Notes under the pieces: model-generated
Told to the model about the DNA's origin: nothing
Seen by the model: only the letters and a program-made list of their open reading frames with translations
The model's database searches: none
In this document: piece by piece, positions 43,171 to 51,579 of the stretch
How positions within the stretch are numbered: the stretch's first letter is position 1
How the letters are laid out: each line of letters begins with the position of its first letter
Source: DATLXU01 sp035575515
GTDB lineage: Bacteria > Acidobacteriota > Blastocatellia > UBA7656
Reading direction: 5' to 3'
DNA: 64,000 nucleotides
Assembly (NCBI GenBank): GCA_035575515.1
Contig: DATLXU010000136.1
Coordinates: 84,957-148,956 of the forward strand
Position numbers and translations under genes: made by a program

Positions 43171-44044
43171 TGAGTGCGAAATTCTGATAGAAGAATTCGT
43201 CTACGGCGAGCTTGATGAGCAATTGGCTGCGCAGGTAGCGGCGCACCTCAGCGGTTGCGCCGCGTGCTCCGAAGCGCGCGAAGAATTCAGTCGCGAGCTC
43301 GAGCTTTATTCGCGCTACGAGCGAGACGTAGAAGTGACGCCCGCGCTGTGGGCGCGGGTCGCCGCGCGCATCAAGCAGGAAGAGGTTGCGCGCCCGTCAT
43401 TCGTCGCAAGATTGCGCAAGCTGCCCGCAGCCGCGTTTGGCGCGCCGCGACTCAGCCCCGCCTTTGCTGCGGCGATTGTGCTTATAGCTATAGGCGTAAC
43501 CGTAGCCGTGACTACCTATTTGAATTCACGCAACAACGGCGGCAGCGGGGCTGGCGGAAATGCTCAGCCACAAATCGCATCGAAGCAGGAAAACGAAAAT
43601 CAGCCGGGCACTCAGAGCGGATCAGGAAGTCAGGTTGGCAGCGCAAATCAATCGAGCGGCGGAACTGAGATTGAAGAGACGCAGACTCCCGCTCCCAGCA
43701 GGGGTAAGAGTATCATAGCATCGTATCGGCCTCTCGCTTCGCGCCCGTCGAAAGCGGCAGAGCCGACGCCCGAACAGCTTGTGCGCGAAGCCGAGCAGAA
43801 GTACCTGTCGGCAATCGCGATACTTGAGCGCGATGTGAATCGCAATCGCTCGAAGCTCGACCCTGCGTTGCTTGCGCAGTTCAACACGGCGCTCGCTCAG
43901 ATTGATCAGACGATTGCCGAAACGCGACGAGCGGTCCGCCAGAATCCCGATGATCCGACGGCGTTGAAGTATCTGTTGTCTGCGTACTCGAAAAAGGTTG
44001 ACGTGCTCAGAGATATGTCGAGAGGCGCGGCGACTGAACAATAG
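43160..44044 (+). CDS. Membrane anti-sigma factor with zinc-finger (zf-HC2)
   Basis: A 294-residue protein: N-terminal anti-sigma zinc finger ('CDECEILIEEFVYGEL', 'VAAHLSGCAACSEAREEF', with HxxxCxxC), one transmembrane helix at about residues 105-130, then a periplasmic Ser/Gly/Gln-rich linker and a coiled-coil ('NTALAQIDQTIAETRRAVRQ'). It overlaps the sigma gene by 11 bp, as expected for co-translated cognate partners. The finger should bind the sigma factor in the cytoplasm; the external helix may sense the envelope. Downstream DUF4097 genes are probable targets or sensors. Confidence 0.9.
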   Translation: MKCDECEILIEEFVYGELDEQLAAQVAAHLSGCAACSEAREEFSRELELYSRYERDVEVTPALWARVAARIKQEEVARPSFVARLRKLPAAAFGAPRLSPAFAAAIVLIAIGVTVAVTTYLNSRNNGGSGAGGNAQPQIASKQENENQPGTQSGSGSQVGSANQSSGGTEIEETQTPAPSRGKSIIASYRPLASRPSKAAEPTPEQLVREAEQKYLSAIAILERDVNRNRSKLDPALLAQFNTALAQIDQTIAETRRAVRQNPDDPTALKYLLSAYSKKVDVLRDMSRGAATEQ

Positions 44045-44118
44045 TAAGAGATTCAATTTGAAATTATAATTCGTGCTTTAACGCGCAGGGTTTTGGGAAG
44101 GGCAGTAATAATAAATCT

Positions 44119-45273
44119 ATGTTTAGACGAATGCTGATAACTCTAATTCTAACTGCGGCCACGTTCGGCCCTCAGATGGCGGTAGCGCAGGAACAGTCGA
44201 AGCCTCCGAAGCCGCCACAACCTCCGAAGATTGCCGGGCCGAAGGCTCCTGAGCCGAAGGTGAAGGTCGCGCCTGTGCCTGAGCCGCCCGCGCAGGCTGC
44301 CGAAGGTACGATTGAGCCGGTCACGATGAAGCTGGCGCAAGGCAGCAAGGTAATAATCTCAACGCGCATGGCCCGCGTCATTGTCAAAGGGTGGGATCGC
44401 GATACGTTGCTTGCGTCTGCAAAGAGCGAAGAAAGCCCGGAGCCTCTTGAAGCGAAGGTCGCAGGCGAAGCGCCGCAGCAGAAGGTGATGCTTTTCATAC
44501 CTTCAAATCGCATGCGACGCATGCCCGGAGAGATAACGATTGACGTGAAGCTTCCGCGCTACGTTGAGCTTGAAAGTGTTGAAAGCGGCATCGGCGACAT
44601 TGAGGTCAACGATGTCGAAGGGCGAGCCGTCATTTCAAGCGGGACGGGCGAAGTGGCGGTGAACAAGGTAGGGCCACTCAAAGTGCTCAGTCGCGGCGGG
44701 ACAATTACAGTTGCCGGTGTGAAGGGCGACCTTGTCGTGAGAAGCTATCGCGGTGAGGTGATGGTGAACGGCGTGAGCGGCAAGGTTGATCTGGAATCAT
44801 CAAGTGGAGATGTAAGCGTTCGGAACGCAGACGGAGATGTGAGGGTCAACTCAGCAGTCGGCAAGGTTGATCTGCGCTGTGTGAAAGGGCGTGCGGAGGT
44901 CAGCACGGCCAGCGGTGAGATTACTCTCACCGGCATGGACGGCGACGTCGAAGCTTCTACCGCAAACGGTGACATTACCTTCCTGGGTCGGATACACGAA
45001 AAGGGCCGTTACAGCCTCAGAACAATTTCGGGCGAGATTGAGATGAGCATTCAGGCCGATGCTCCGGGCTTCACGGCTGAGATGAAGACATATAGCGGCG
45101 AGCTTGAGACGGCATTCCCGCTCAAGGTTGAAGGTCCGACTCAGCAGCCGCCCGTTAACAGGTACATCAAGGGCACTTACAAAAATGGCAGCGCGTTTGT
45201 CTCGCTTGATTCGTTTGGCGGAGCGGTCAGGCTCATCAAGGCAGCGCCCGCTCAGTTGAAAGAATGTAAATAG
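44119..45273 (+). CDS. Secreted DUF4097-type beta-strand repeat protein
   Basis: A 384-residue protein with signal peptide ('MLITLILTAATFG...AVAQ'), a proline/lysine-rich segment (about 26-65), and a beta-solenoid-like repeat region of DUF4097 type: 'VISSGTGEVAVNKVGPLKVL', 'VDLESSSGDVSVRNADGDVR', 'AEVSTASGEITLTGMDGDVE'. DUF4097 proteins are often encoded by anti-sigma factor operons and may be envelope adhesins. TAATAATAAATCT before the ATG could serve as a -10 for a short leader, but the only ribosome-like site is 16 nt away. It is followed at its stop by heptamer element B. Confidence 0.82.
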   Translation: MFRRMLITLILTAATFGPQMAVAQEQSKPPKPPQPPKIAGPKAPEPKVKVAPVPEPPAQAAEGTIEPVTMKLAQGSKVIISTRMARVIVKGWDRDTLLASAKSEESPEPLEAKVAGEAPQQKVMLFIPSNRMRRMPGEITIDVKLPRYVELESVESGIGDIEVNDVEGRAVISSGTGEVAVNKVGPLKVLSRGGTITVAGVKGDLVVRSYRGEVMVNGVSGKVDLESSSGDVSVRNADGDVRVNSAVGKVDLRCVKGRAEVSTASGEITLTGMDGDVEASTANGDITFLGRIHEKGRYSLRTISGEIEMSIQADAPGFTAEMKTYSGELETAFPLKVEGPTQQPPVNRYIKGTYKNGSAFVSLDSFGGAVRLIKAAPAQLKECK

Positions 45274-45372
45274 TGGTCAGGGGGCAGGGGTCAGTTGAAA
45301 GGCTGATGTCTTGAAAATGGCTCTGGAAGCCTGTTTCAAGCCAATCAAGTTTTTAACTGACCACCGACCACT
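45272..45372. repeat. Heptamer-built inverted repeat, element B
   Basis: Left arm 45272-45299 reads AGTGGTC, AGGGGGC, AGGGGTC, AGTTGAA; its first two bases belong to the TAG stop codon. Right arm 45352-45372 reads TTTAACT, GACCACC, GACCACT, the reverse complement. Between them lies a second hairpin (CTTGAAAATGGCT with AGCCTGTTTCAAG, 11 of 13 paired). The whole could fold as one long stem in the message between the two DUF4097-type genes. Confidence 0.7.
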
Positions 45373-45389
45373 GAAAAGGAGCGAGGATA

Positions 45390-46253
45390 ATGAGAATCAG
45401 ACTGATGGCATTTTTTATGGTTGCGGCGCTGGACATTGCGCTGGCTCCGCTGGTTATCAAGACCATTGCGCAAAGCGATGGCGAGCAGAGAGGGCGCGCG
45501 AGAGAGCGGCAGGTTGAAAGAGAGAGCGCGCGGGATCGCGGCGACAACGAAGACTCTGAGTTCACTCAGCGCGACGAGATCAATCAAAGGTACGAGCTTG
45601 CGCCGGGCGCTGCCGTCGAAGTCAGAGGGATCAACGGCACGGTGGATATTGAGACGCACAGCGGAAGCACAGCCGAAGTGAACATCGTTCGGCTCGCGCG
45701 CGACCGCGAGGACCTCAATTATCGAAAGATAATCATCGAGCAGACGCCGAATCGCCTTGTTGTGCGCGGCGAAAAAGAGAACCAGTCATGGGACCGCAGG
45801 CAGGTTAAACAGCGCGTGATATTGCGTTTGCCGCGCCAGGTTGACCTGAACGTCAGCGGGGTGAATGGACGCGCTACGGTAGGCGAAATTGACGGTCCCG
45901 TGCGCCTGAGCGGAATAAACGGCAAGGTCGAAGTCGGCCAAGCCGTTGGATATTCTGAAATCTCCGGCATCAACGGCAAAGTCAGCGTGACGATTTCGCA
46001 GTTGAGCGAGCGCGGCATCCGCGTGAGTGGCGTCAACGGCGGCGTCGAGCTTCGCTTCCGCGATGATGTGAATGCCGACCTTGAAGCTACGGGCATCAAC
46101 GGCAACGTCAATATGGACGTGGCCGAAGTCGTAATCGAAGGCAAATTCAGCCGCCAGAATTTCCGCGCCCGGATAGGCGCTGGCGGCACGCCCATAAGAG
46201 TCAGCGGCGTCAACGGCAGCGTGAAGCTCACGCGAGCAAATTCTATAGGCTGA
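45390..46253 (+). CDS. Secreted DUF4097-like protein with seven 'GxNGxV' repeats
   Basis: A 287-residue exported protein. After the signal and an Arg/Glu-rich linker (residues 33-65), the motif [RST]G[IV]NG-x-[VA] occurs seven times, starting at residues 79, 156, 174, 192, 213, 234 and 272; the central spacing is 18-21 residues, as expected of a right-handed beta-solenoid rung. AAGGAG lies 8 nt before the ATG. The gene is downstream of the other DUF4097 gene with heptamer element B between, and element C follows its stop. Function as an envelope or adhesin-type component is inferred. Confidence 0.82.
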   Translation: MRIRLMAFFMVAALDIALAPLVIKTIAQSDGEQRGRARERQVERESARDRGDNEDSEFTQRDEINQRYELAPGAAVEVRGINGTVDIETHSGSTAEVNIVRLARDREDLNYRKIIIEQTPNRLVVRGEKENQSWDRRQVKQRVILRLPRQVDLNVSGVNGRATVGEIDGPVRLSGINGKVEVGQAVGYSEISGINGKVSVTISQLSERGIRVSGVNGGVELRFRDDVNADLEATGINGNVNMDVAEVVIEGKFSRQNFRARIGAGGTPIRVSGVNGSVKLTRANSIG

Positions 46254-46265
46254 CAAGACAGGAGA

Positions 46266-46319
46266 TGAGCGGTGAATGACGAATCGCATACTGGCAAATC
46301 AATCATTATTCATCGCTCA
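46266..46319. repeat. Inverted repeat, element C
   Basis: TGAGCGGTGAATGACGAAT (46266-46284) and the reverse complement of 46302-46319 (TGAGCGATGAATAATGAT) match at about 15 of 18 positions. The GGTGAAT/GACGAAT and GATGAAT/AATGATT pieces have a 7-bp rhythm. It starts 13 nt after the stop codon at 46253, like elements A and B. Confidence 0.55.
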
Positions 46320-46696
46320 AATCTTCTTTGAAAGTTGTAACGGAGAAATTGGTCTGCCCGTCTTTTCAATCTTGCGCCCGGACGCTGGCCAGTCGTTTAG
46401 TTTTCGTGCTACGGTTATCGGTTTGATTTGAGCGAAGATTTCAGACTGTCGGTTGAAACGAGGGTTTACGCAGGATGGGCGGATTTCAACATCAAACCTG
46501 CCCCTGAAAGGTGAATTGTGGATGATTCTCTTTCGAGCGCCGGAGATGCTCACCACGACAAATAATCTGAGCAATTCATTGAGGAAATTAATGGAACAAA
46601 GTCATTGCCTGCGTCGTCTAACCAAACGACTAGCTGAGGCGGAATCCGGCAGGATTACAGCATCTCCGACCAAAACAATTTTCACGGGGTTCATTC
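46320..46696. other. Intergenic region without recognised gene
   Basis: About 380 bp between element C and the DUF5916 gene. Short frames lack ribosome sites or protein-like composition. A 9-bp inverted match (GCTCAAATC near 46314 and GATTTGAGC near 46426) is the only structure noticed. It probably holds the DUF5916 promoter, which I could not place. Confidence 0.5.
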
Positions 46697-49165
46697 ATGA
46701 GGTTCAATGCACTGGCCTTTTCATTGATTGTATTACTCTGTTTTCAAGTATACGCCGCACAGCTACCGGCAAGCGCCGAAGCAGGATCGAAAGAAATAAC
46801 AAAGTCAGCCACAGGTAAAACGGATTTCGCATTGCCGCCCGAAAAAGCGCAACCTGCGCGCGTGCCTCGCTTCAATAATAAGCCTGTCATTGACGGCAAG
46901 CTTGACGACGAGGTATGGAAGAACGCCATCGTCCTCAAGGATTTCTTCCAGACTCAACCCGGCGATAATATCGCCCCATCGCATCCGACTGAAGTGCTAC
47001 TCGGATACGACAGCACTACTCTTTACATAGCATTTCGAGCATACGACGAGCCGGGCAAGGTGCGCGCTACTGTTGCAAAGCGCGATGCGGTCTTCGATGA
47101 CGATAATGTCAGAGTCCTGCTTGATACTTACAATGACAAGCGCAAAGCCTACATTCTCGCCTTCAATCCTTTTGGCGTTCAGGCCGACGGCGTTTTGACT
47201 GAAGGCGGCGGTCCCGGCGGCGGCGGAGAAGATTACAGCCTCGACATCGTGATGGAGTCGAAGGGGCAATTGACCGAAGACGGCTACGTGGTCGAAGTGG
47301 CGATTCCGTTCAAGTCGCTTCGATACGAAGCGGGCAAGGACAAGCTCTGGGGCTTTCATGCGTTTCGCAGAATCAAGCGGCTTGATAATGAGTTGAATTC
47401 GTGGATGCCAATCTCGCGCGACAAAGCGGGGATGCTCAATCAGGAAGGGCACATCACAGGGTTTGAAGGACTGTCGACCGAACGCACGCTCGAGATAATA
47501 CCGACCATCACGCTGTCGGAGAACGGTCGCAGAGTGCGCGCGCTGCCCGTCACGGCGAACGTTTACGATCCGGGCCGATTCGTCAATAAGCCAATGAAGG
47601 CCGATCCCGGCGTCAGCGTTAAGTTTGGAATAACGCCTACCGTGACGCTCGACTTTGCAGCCAATCCTGACTTCGCGCAGGTCGAGGCTGACCAGCCCGT
47701 CGTCACTGCGAATCAACGTTTCCCTATATTCTTTGCCGAAAAGCGCCCGTTCTTTTTAGAAGGCGCGGACATTTTCAGGACTCCGATTCAGGCTGTCCAC
47801 ACTCGCGCAATCATAGATCCGGATTACGCCGTGAAGCTGACGGGCAAGCAGGGAAGAAACACCTTCGGGGTTCTGCTCGCATCCGACAACGCGCCCGGCG
47901 ATTTCAGCGAAGAAGAGCGTAACGACCCCGATATATTCCCAACGATAGCAAGGTTCGCAGGCAAGAACGCCTACATCGGTGTGGTGCGTTACAAGCGCGA
48001 TGTCGGAAAAGAATCTAATATCGGCCTTATTGCTACGAGCTACAATTTCATCGAGAAGCGCAACCAGCTCGCCGGGATTGATGGTCGCTTCAAGCTCGAC
48101 AGCAAGACCGTCTTCAGCTTTCAGACAATTGGGACGACCTCGCGGCGAAATTTCTTCGACCCTGATCTCGGCAGCGATGTTTATCGAACAGGGAACGCAG
48201 CCGCTTACTACGTGAGCCTCGACTACACGGGCAGGAATTTCGGATACAACATTCAAGGTCAGGGGCGCTCGCGCGATTATCGCGCCGATGTGGGCTTTGT
48301 GTCTCGCACGAACACAAATAACTACGGAGCATTCTTCCGTGTCAGCAGCGATCCCAAGCCGAATGCGTTTTTGATTTCTAAGCGCGCTTTCTTTGGCGCG
48401 AGCACGAACTTCGACTGGCAGGGTCGCAGCCAGGAATGGAATCAGTTCGCCAACCTGAATTTGGAATTCACGAAGCAGACCAATATAAACTTCCAGAGTG
48501 GCACATACTATGAGCGACTCTTTGAAGAAGAGTTCGGTCCCAAGCGCACTCTGACTCGTGTGGGAGCATTCTTCGGCGACTCGGAGCGTTCTCTCAAGGG
48601 TGGCTACCTCGCCGCCAACTTCAATACGACCCCGTCAAAAAAATATTCAGGATGGTTTTTCATCGGCCATCGCTGGAATGTATTCGATTTCGATTTCGGC
48701 GCAGGCCCGCGCTACCCGCGCGTGAGTCCGGCTGCGCTCGCAGACCCGAACGCGCCGCTCGATCCCGGCGCTGCAAACACTTTCGATATGGCGGCAGGCT
48801 TTGAGTATAAACCAACGGCAGCGCTTAGAACGTCGCTCGATTATGAGCGCGGACATTTCGTGCGCAATCAGACGGGGCGCACGGTCTTCATATCAAACAT
48901 CTACTCGTTCCGTTCAACATACCAGTTCACACGATTCACGTTCGTGCGGGCGCGGCTCGATTACGACACCCTTTCATCGCGCTTGCGCGGCCAATATCTG
49001 TTCGGCTGGACGCCCAACCCCGGCACATCTTTTTACGTCGGCTACAACGATGATATGAACATCAACGGGTTCAGCCCGTTCACGGGACAGCTTGAGCGCG
49101 GGTTCCGCCGCAACACAAGGACGTTCTTCATAAAGACTTCTTATCTGTTCCGAAGGAGCATTTAG
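46697..49165 (+). CDS. DUF5916 outer-membrane-type protein with CBM9-like N-domain
   Basis: An 822-residue exported protein with signal peptide ('LAFSLIVLLCFQVYA'). Residues 45-240 are a carbohydrate-binding family 9-like sandwich ('PVIDGKLDDEVWKNAIVLKD', 'YIAFRAYDEP', 'VVEVAIPFKSLRYE'). The remainder is DUF5916, strand-rich and ending in 'FFIKTSYLFRRSI', the aromatic terminus expected of a beta-barrel. 'ANQRFPIFFAEKRPFFLEGADIF' is a strongly conserved family core. Function is unknown; glycan interaction at the outer membrane is inferred. Confidence 0.88.
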   Translation: MRFNALAFSLIVLLCFQVYAAQLPASAEAGSKEITKSATGKTDFALPPEKAQPARVPRFNNKPVIDGKLDDEVWKNAIVLKDFFQTQPGDNIAPSHPTEVLLGYDSTTLYIAFRAYDEPGKVRATVAKRDAVFDDDNVRVLLDTYNDKRKAYILAFNPFGVQADGVLTEGGGPGGGGEDYSLDIVMESKGQLTEDGYVVEVAIPFKSLRYEAGKDKLWGFHAFRRIKRLDNELNSWMPISRDKAGMLNQEGHITGFEGLSTERTLEIIPTITLSENGRRVRALPVTANVYDPGRFVNKPMKADPGVSVKFGITPTVTLDFAANPDFAQVEADQPVVTANQRFPIFFAEKRPFFLEGADIFRTPIQAVHTRAIIDPDYAVKLTGKQGRNTFGVLLASDNAPGDFSEEERNDPDIFPTIARFAGKNAYIGVVRYKRDVGKESNIGLIATSYNFIEKRNQLAGIDGRFKLDSKTVFSFQTIGTTSRRNFFDPDLGSDVYRTGNAAAYYVSLDYTGRNFGYNIQGQGRSRDYRADVGFVSRTNTNNYGAFFRVSSDPKPNAFLISKRAFFGASTNFDWQGRSQEWNQFANLNLEFTKQTNINFQSGTYYERLFEEEFGPKRTLTRVGAFFGDSERSLKGGYLAANFNTTPSKKYSGWFFIGHRWNVFDFDFGAGPRYPRVSPAALADPNAPLDPGAANTFDMAAGFEYKPTAALRTSLDYERGHFVRNQTGRTVFISNIYSFRSTYQFTRFTFVRARLDYDTLSSRLRGQYLFGWTPNPGTSFYVGYNDDMNINGFSPFTGQLERGFRRNTRTFFIKTSYLFRRSI

Positions 49166-49400
49166 AGAGCGGGGAGATTGCGCAGGCGGAAACATGCGCT
49201 ATTTATGCTTGCGAATCTCGCGGTCGGATTCGCAAACGATTTTTCTGAAACCTTTCACGACGGGCTGCCACTAAACAGTCAGCGAGCGCGGCTGGCCCGG
49301 CAGCAACTTTGTCACCGCAGTCAAATTATTTGGAACCGCCCGCGCGCGTCGGGCGAGTAAGTGATTGAAAACCGCATCTCGAAAGGAGGAACCAATCGTT

Positions 49401-50636
49401 ATGAAACGCGGATTGATTCTCTGTCTAGGCGCATTGCTGGTTGCAGGTTCAGCAATTGTGTCCGCAAGCGCGCGGTCATCCGACGATGAACAGGAAACGG
49501 CTCGGCGCGCGCGGCTCGCCTCTCCGGGATTTCTCGGCGTCGAGCTTGAAGAAGTCACGCAGGACACGGCCCAGCGATTGAAGCTGCGCGAAGAGCGCGG
49601 CGCGCTCATAACCGGTATAGTGAGCGATAGCGGCGCTGCAAAAGCCGGACTCAAAAGAGACGACGTGATAATCAAGTGGAACGGCGAGCCGATTGAAAGC
49701 GCGATGGAACTGTCGCGCCACCTGCGCGAGACACCGGCTGGCCGAACAGTTCGATTGACCGTCGTGCGCGAGGGGCGCGAGACGGATGTTGAAGTGAAGC
49801 TCGGCGAGCACTCTGGCGAGTTGAGAAGACTTGCAGCGGCTCGCGCGCGAAAAGCCCTTGAAGCGGCGCGAGAATCCAGAGAGGCGAGAGCCGCGGCGCG
49901 CGCGCAGTTGCGAGAAGCCGCGCGAGCAGCGAGAGACGAGGCGCAAGTGGCGGCCCGCGAAGCAAGGGAGAGAATGCACAGCCAGGAAAGGGAAATGCAT
50001 ATAACGGTTGGCGACCGCGCGCGTCTCGGCATTCAGATTCAGAGCATGTCGCCGCAACTGGCTGAATACTTCGGACTGAAGGGGCGCACGGGCGCGCTCG
50101 TCGTATTCGTTTATGCAGATTCGCCTGCTGCAAAAGCCGGTCTTCGCGCTGGCGACGTTGTCTTGTCAATCGCGGGCGTAAAGGTCGACAGCCCCCGCGA
50201 CGTTATGAGTGCCCTCAGATCGAAATCCGAAGGACCTGTCGAAATCAAAGTCATGCGTGACAAGCAGGAACGGAGCTTCACCGTCCAGATCGAAAAAGAG
50301 GGCAGGACTTCGTGGATGGTCGGTCCCGACTGGTTTGATGAAATGGTTATTGAACCGGGCGAAGCGGTGATAGCCATGCCGGAAGTTGCGCTCGCAATAC
50401 CGAAGATGTCATTGGCGCTTCCGAAGATTGTGCTTCCGAAAATCGCGCTGCCGCCCATTGAGCTTCCTGCCATTGAGCCAATGGCGCCGATGGAATTGAA
50501 AATCGCGCCTATGGCTATTCCTTCAATGAAACTCATGATACCGAAGATGAAAATGCCGAAGATCAATATTCCGAAGATGGTGTTTCCTCCTCTGAGAATG
50601 CCAATGCGAATCACCGTTATGTCAGAGACGGTTTAA
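49401..50636 (+). CDS. Secreted double-PDZ protein with repetitive Pro-Lys-Met tail
   Basis: A 411-residue protein beginning after AAAGGAGG; the signal peptide is 'LILCLGALLVAGSAIVSASA'. PDZ1 spans about residues 30-140 ('SDSGAAKAGLKRDDVIIKWN'), then an Arg/Ala/Glu-rich coiled coil (about 145-205), PDZ2 (about 210-310, 'YADSPAAKAGLRAGDVVLSI'), and an unusual tail of about 85 residues built from [IVL]PK[IM] and MAP-type units. There is no trypsin-like domain, so this is a scaffold rather than an HtrA protease. An intrinsic terminator follows the stop. Confidence 0.85.
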   Translation: MKRGLILCLGALLVAGSAIVSASARSSDDEQETARRARLASPGFLGVELEEVTQDTAQRLKLREERGALITGIVSDSGAAKAGLKRDDVIIKWNGEPIESAMELSRHLRETPAGRTVRLTVVREGRETDVEVKLGEHSGELRRLAAARARKALEAARESREARAAARAQLREAARAARDEAQVAAREARERMHSQEREMHITVGDRARLGIQIQSMSPQLAEYFGLKGRTGALVVFVYADSPAAKAGLRAGDVVLSIAGVKVDSPRDVMSALRSKSEGPVEIKVMRDKQERSFTVQIEKEGRTSWMVGPDWFDEMVIEPGEAVIAMPEVALAIPKMSLALPKIVLPKIALPPIELPAIEPMAPMELKIAPMAIPSMKLMIPKMKMPKINIPKMVFPPLRMPMRITVMSETV

Positions 50637-50649
50637 GCAATCTTGCAAG

Positions 50650-50705
50650 GAAACGAAGCCGCAGGCTGGCGCAGATTGATTCTGCGGCTTCGTTTCTGCT
50701 TTTCT
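50650..50705 (+). terminator. Intrinsic terminator after the PDZ gene
   Basis: GAAACGAAGCCGCAG (50650-50664) pairs perfectly with CTGCGGCTTCGTTTC (50682-50696) over 15 bp, followed by a T-rich stretch. The stop codon is 13 nt upstream. Confidence 0.8.
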
Positions 50706-50872
50706 CATTCATTCCGCCGCAGGATCGAGGAGCGCAAGTCCCTTCACAGTTCTCCTTTCCACCAATCCAAGTTGACTGCCGTGCGAGCGACACAATAGAA
50801 TCAAAATCCCTGCTGCGGGCGCAGTGAAGTTCAAACGCATTAATACATTCTCTGTAGCAACGAAGGAGCATT

Positions 50873-51487
50873 ATGGTTCGTCTTGTTCCGCGAGAGGAAA
50901 AGTACTTCGGCATGCTCAATCAGCTCGCCGCTAAAGTGAAAGAGGGCGGCGAGCTTTTCGTCAAAATCTTTCAGGATTACCGCAACCACGCGCAATACGC
51001 CGAACAGATAAAAGGCATCGAGGTGACGTGCGACGATCTGGCAGCGAAGATAACTCAAAAACTCAACACCACTTTCATCACGCCAATTGACCGCGAAGAT
51101 ATTTACCTGCTGGTCACCGAGCTTGACGACGTGATTGACATGATAAACGACCTCGCGCGCAGGCTCGAGATTTATAGCGTGGCAATTCCGAGACCCGAAG
51201 CCGCAGAGATGGCGAGCCTACTTGGTCGCGCAACCGAAGAGATAGCCGGAGTCTTCGCTCTGCTTGAGCATCAGCAGGGGCTTGGCGAGCACACGCGCAC
51301 AATCAGCCAGTTAGAAAAGCGCGCCGATTCGCTCTATCGGGACGCGATTCGCCGTTTGTTCATAGAAGAGAAAGACCCGATTGAAGTCATCAAGTGGATG
51401 TCAATCTACGAAGAGCTTGAAAACTCGATTGACCGCTGCAAGGATGTGGCTGAGGCGCTCGAAGCCGTCGTGGTTAAGAATAAGTGA
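50873..51487 (+). CDS. DUF47 family phosphate-transport accessory protein
   Basis: A 204-residue all-helical PhoU-like protein ('LNTTFITPIDREDIYLLVTE', 'DDVIDMINDLARRLEIYSV'). DUF47 proteins are almost always paired with Pit-type phosphate permeases and are thought to regulate them. Here the permease starts 92 bp downstream on the same strand. AACGAAGGAG precedes the ATG. Length and composition are typical. Confidence 0.92.
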   Translation: MVRLVPREEKYFGMLNQLAAKVKEGGELFVKIFQDYRNHAQYAEQIKGIEVTCDDLAAKITQKLNTTFITPIDREDIYLLVTELDDVIDMINDLARRLEIYSVAIPRPEAAEMASLLGRATEEIAGVFALLEHQQGLGEHTRTISQLEKRADSLYRDAIRRLFIEEKDPIEVIKWMSIYEELENSIDRCKDVAEALEAVVVKNK

Positions 51488-51579
51488 ACGTAGCGGCGAG
51501 CTTTCAACCGAGGAAAGCCCGGTTGACTGCTGATAGCCTCATGGTCACTCTTCACTCTTTCAGGCGGAGGAGAAACTGA

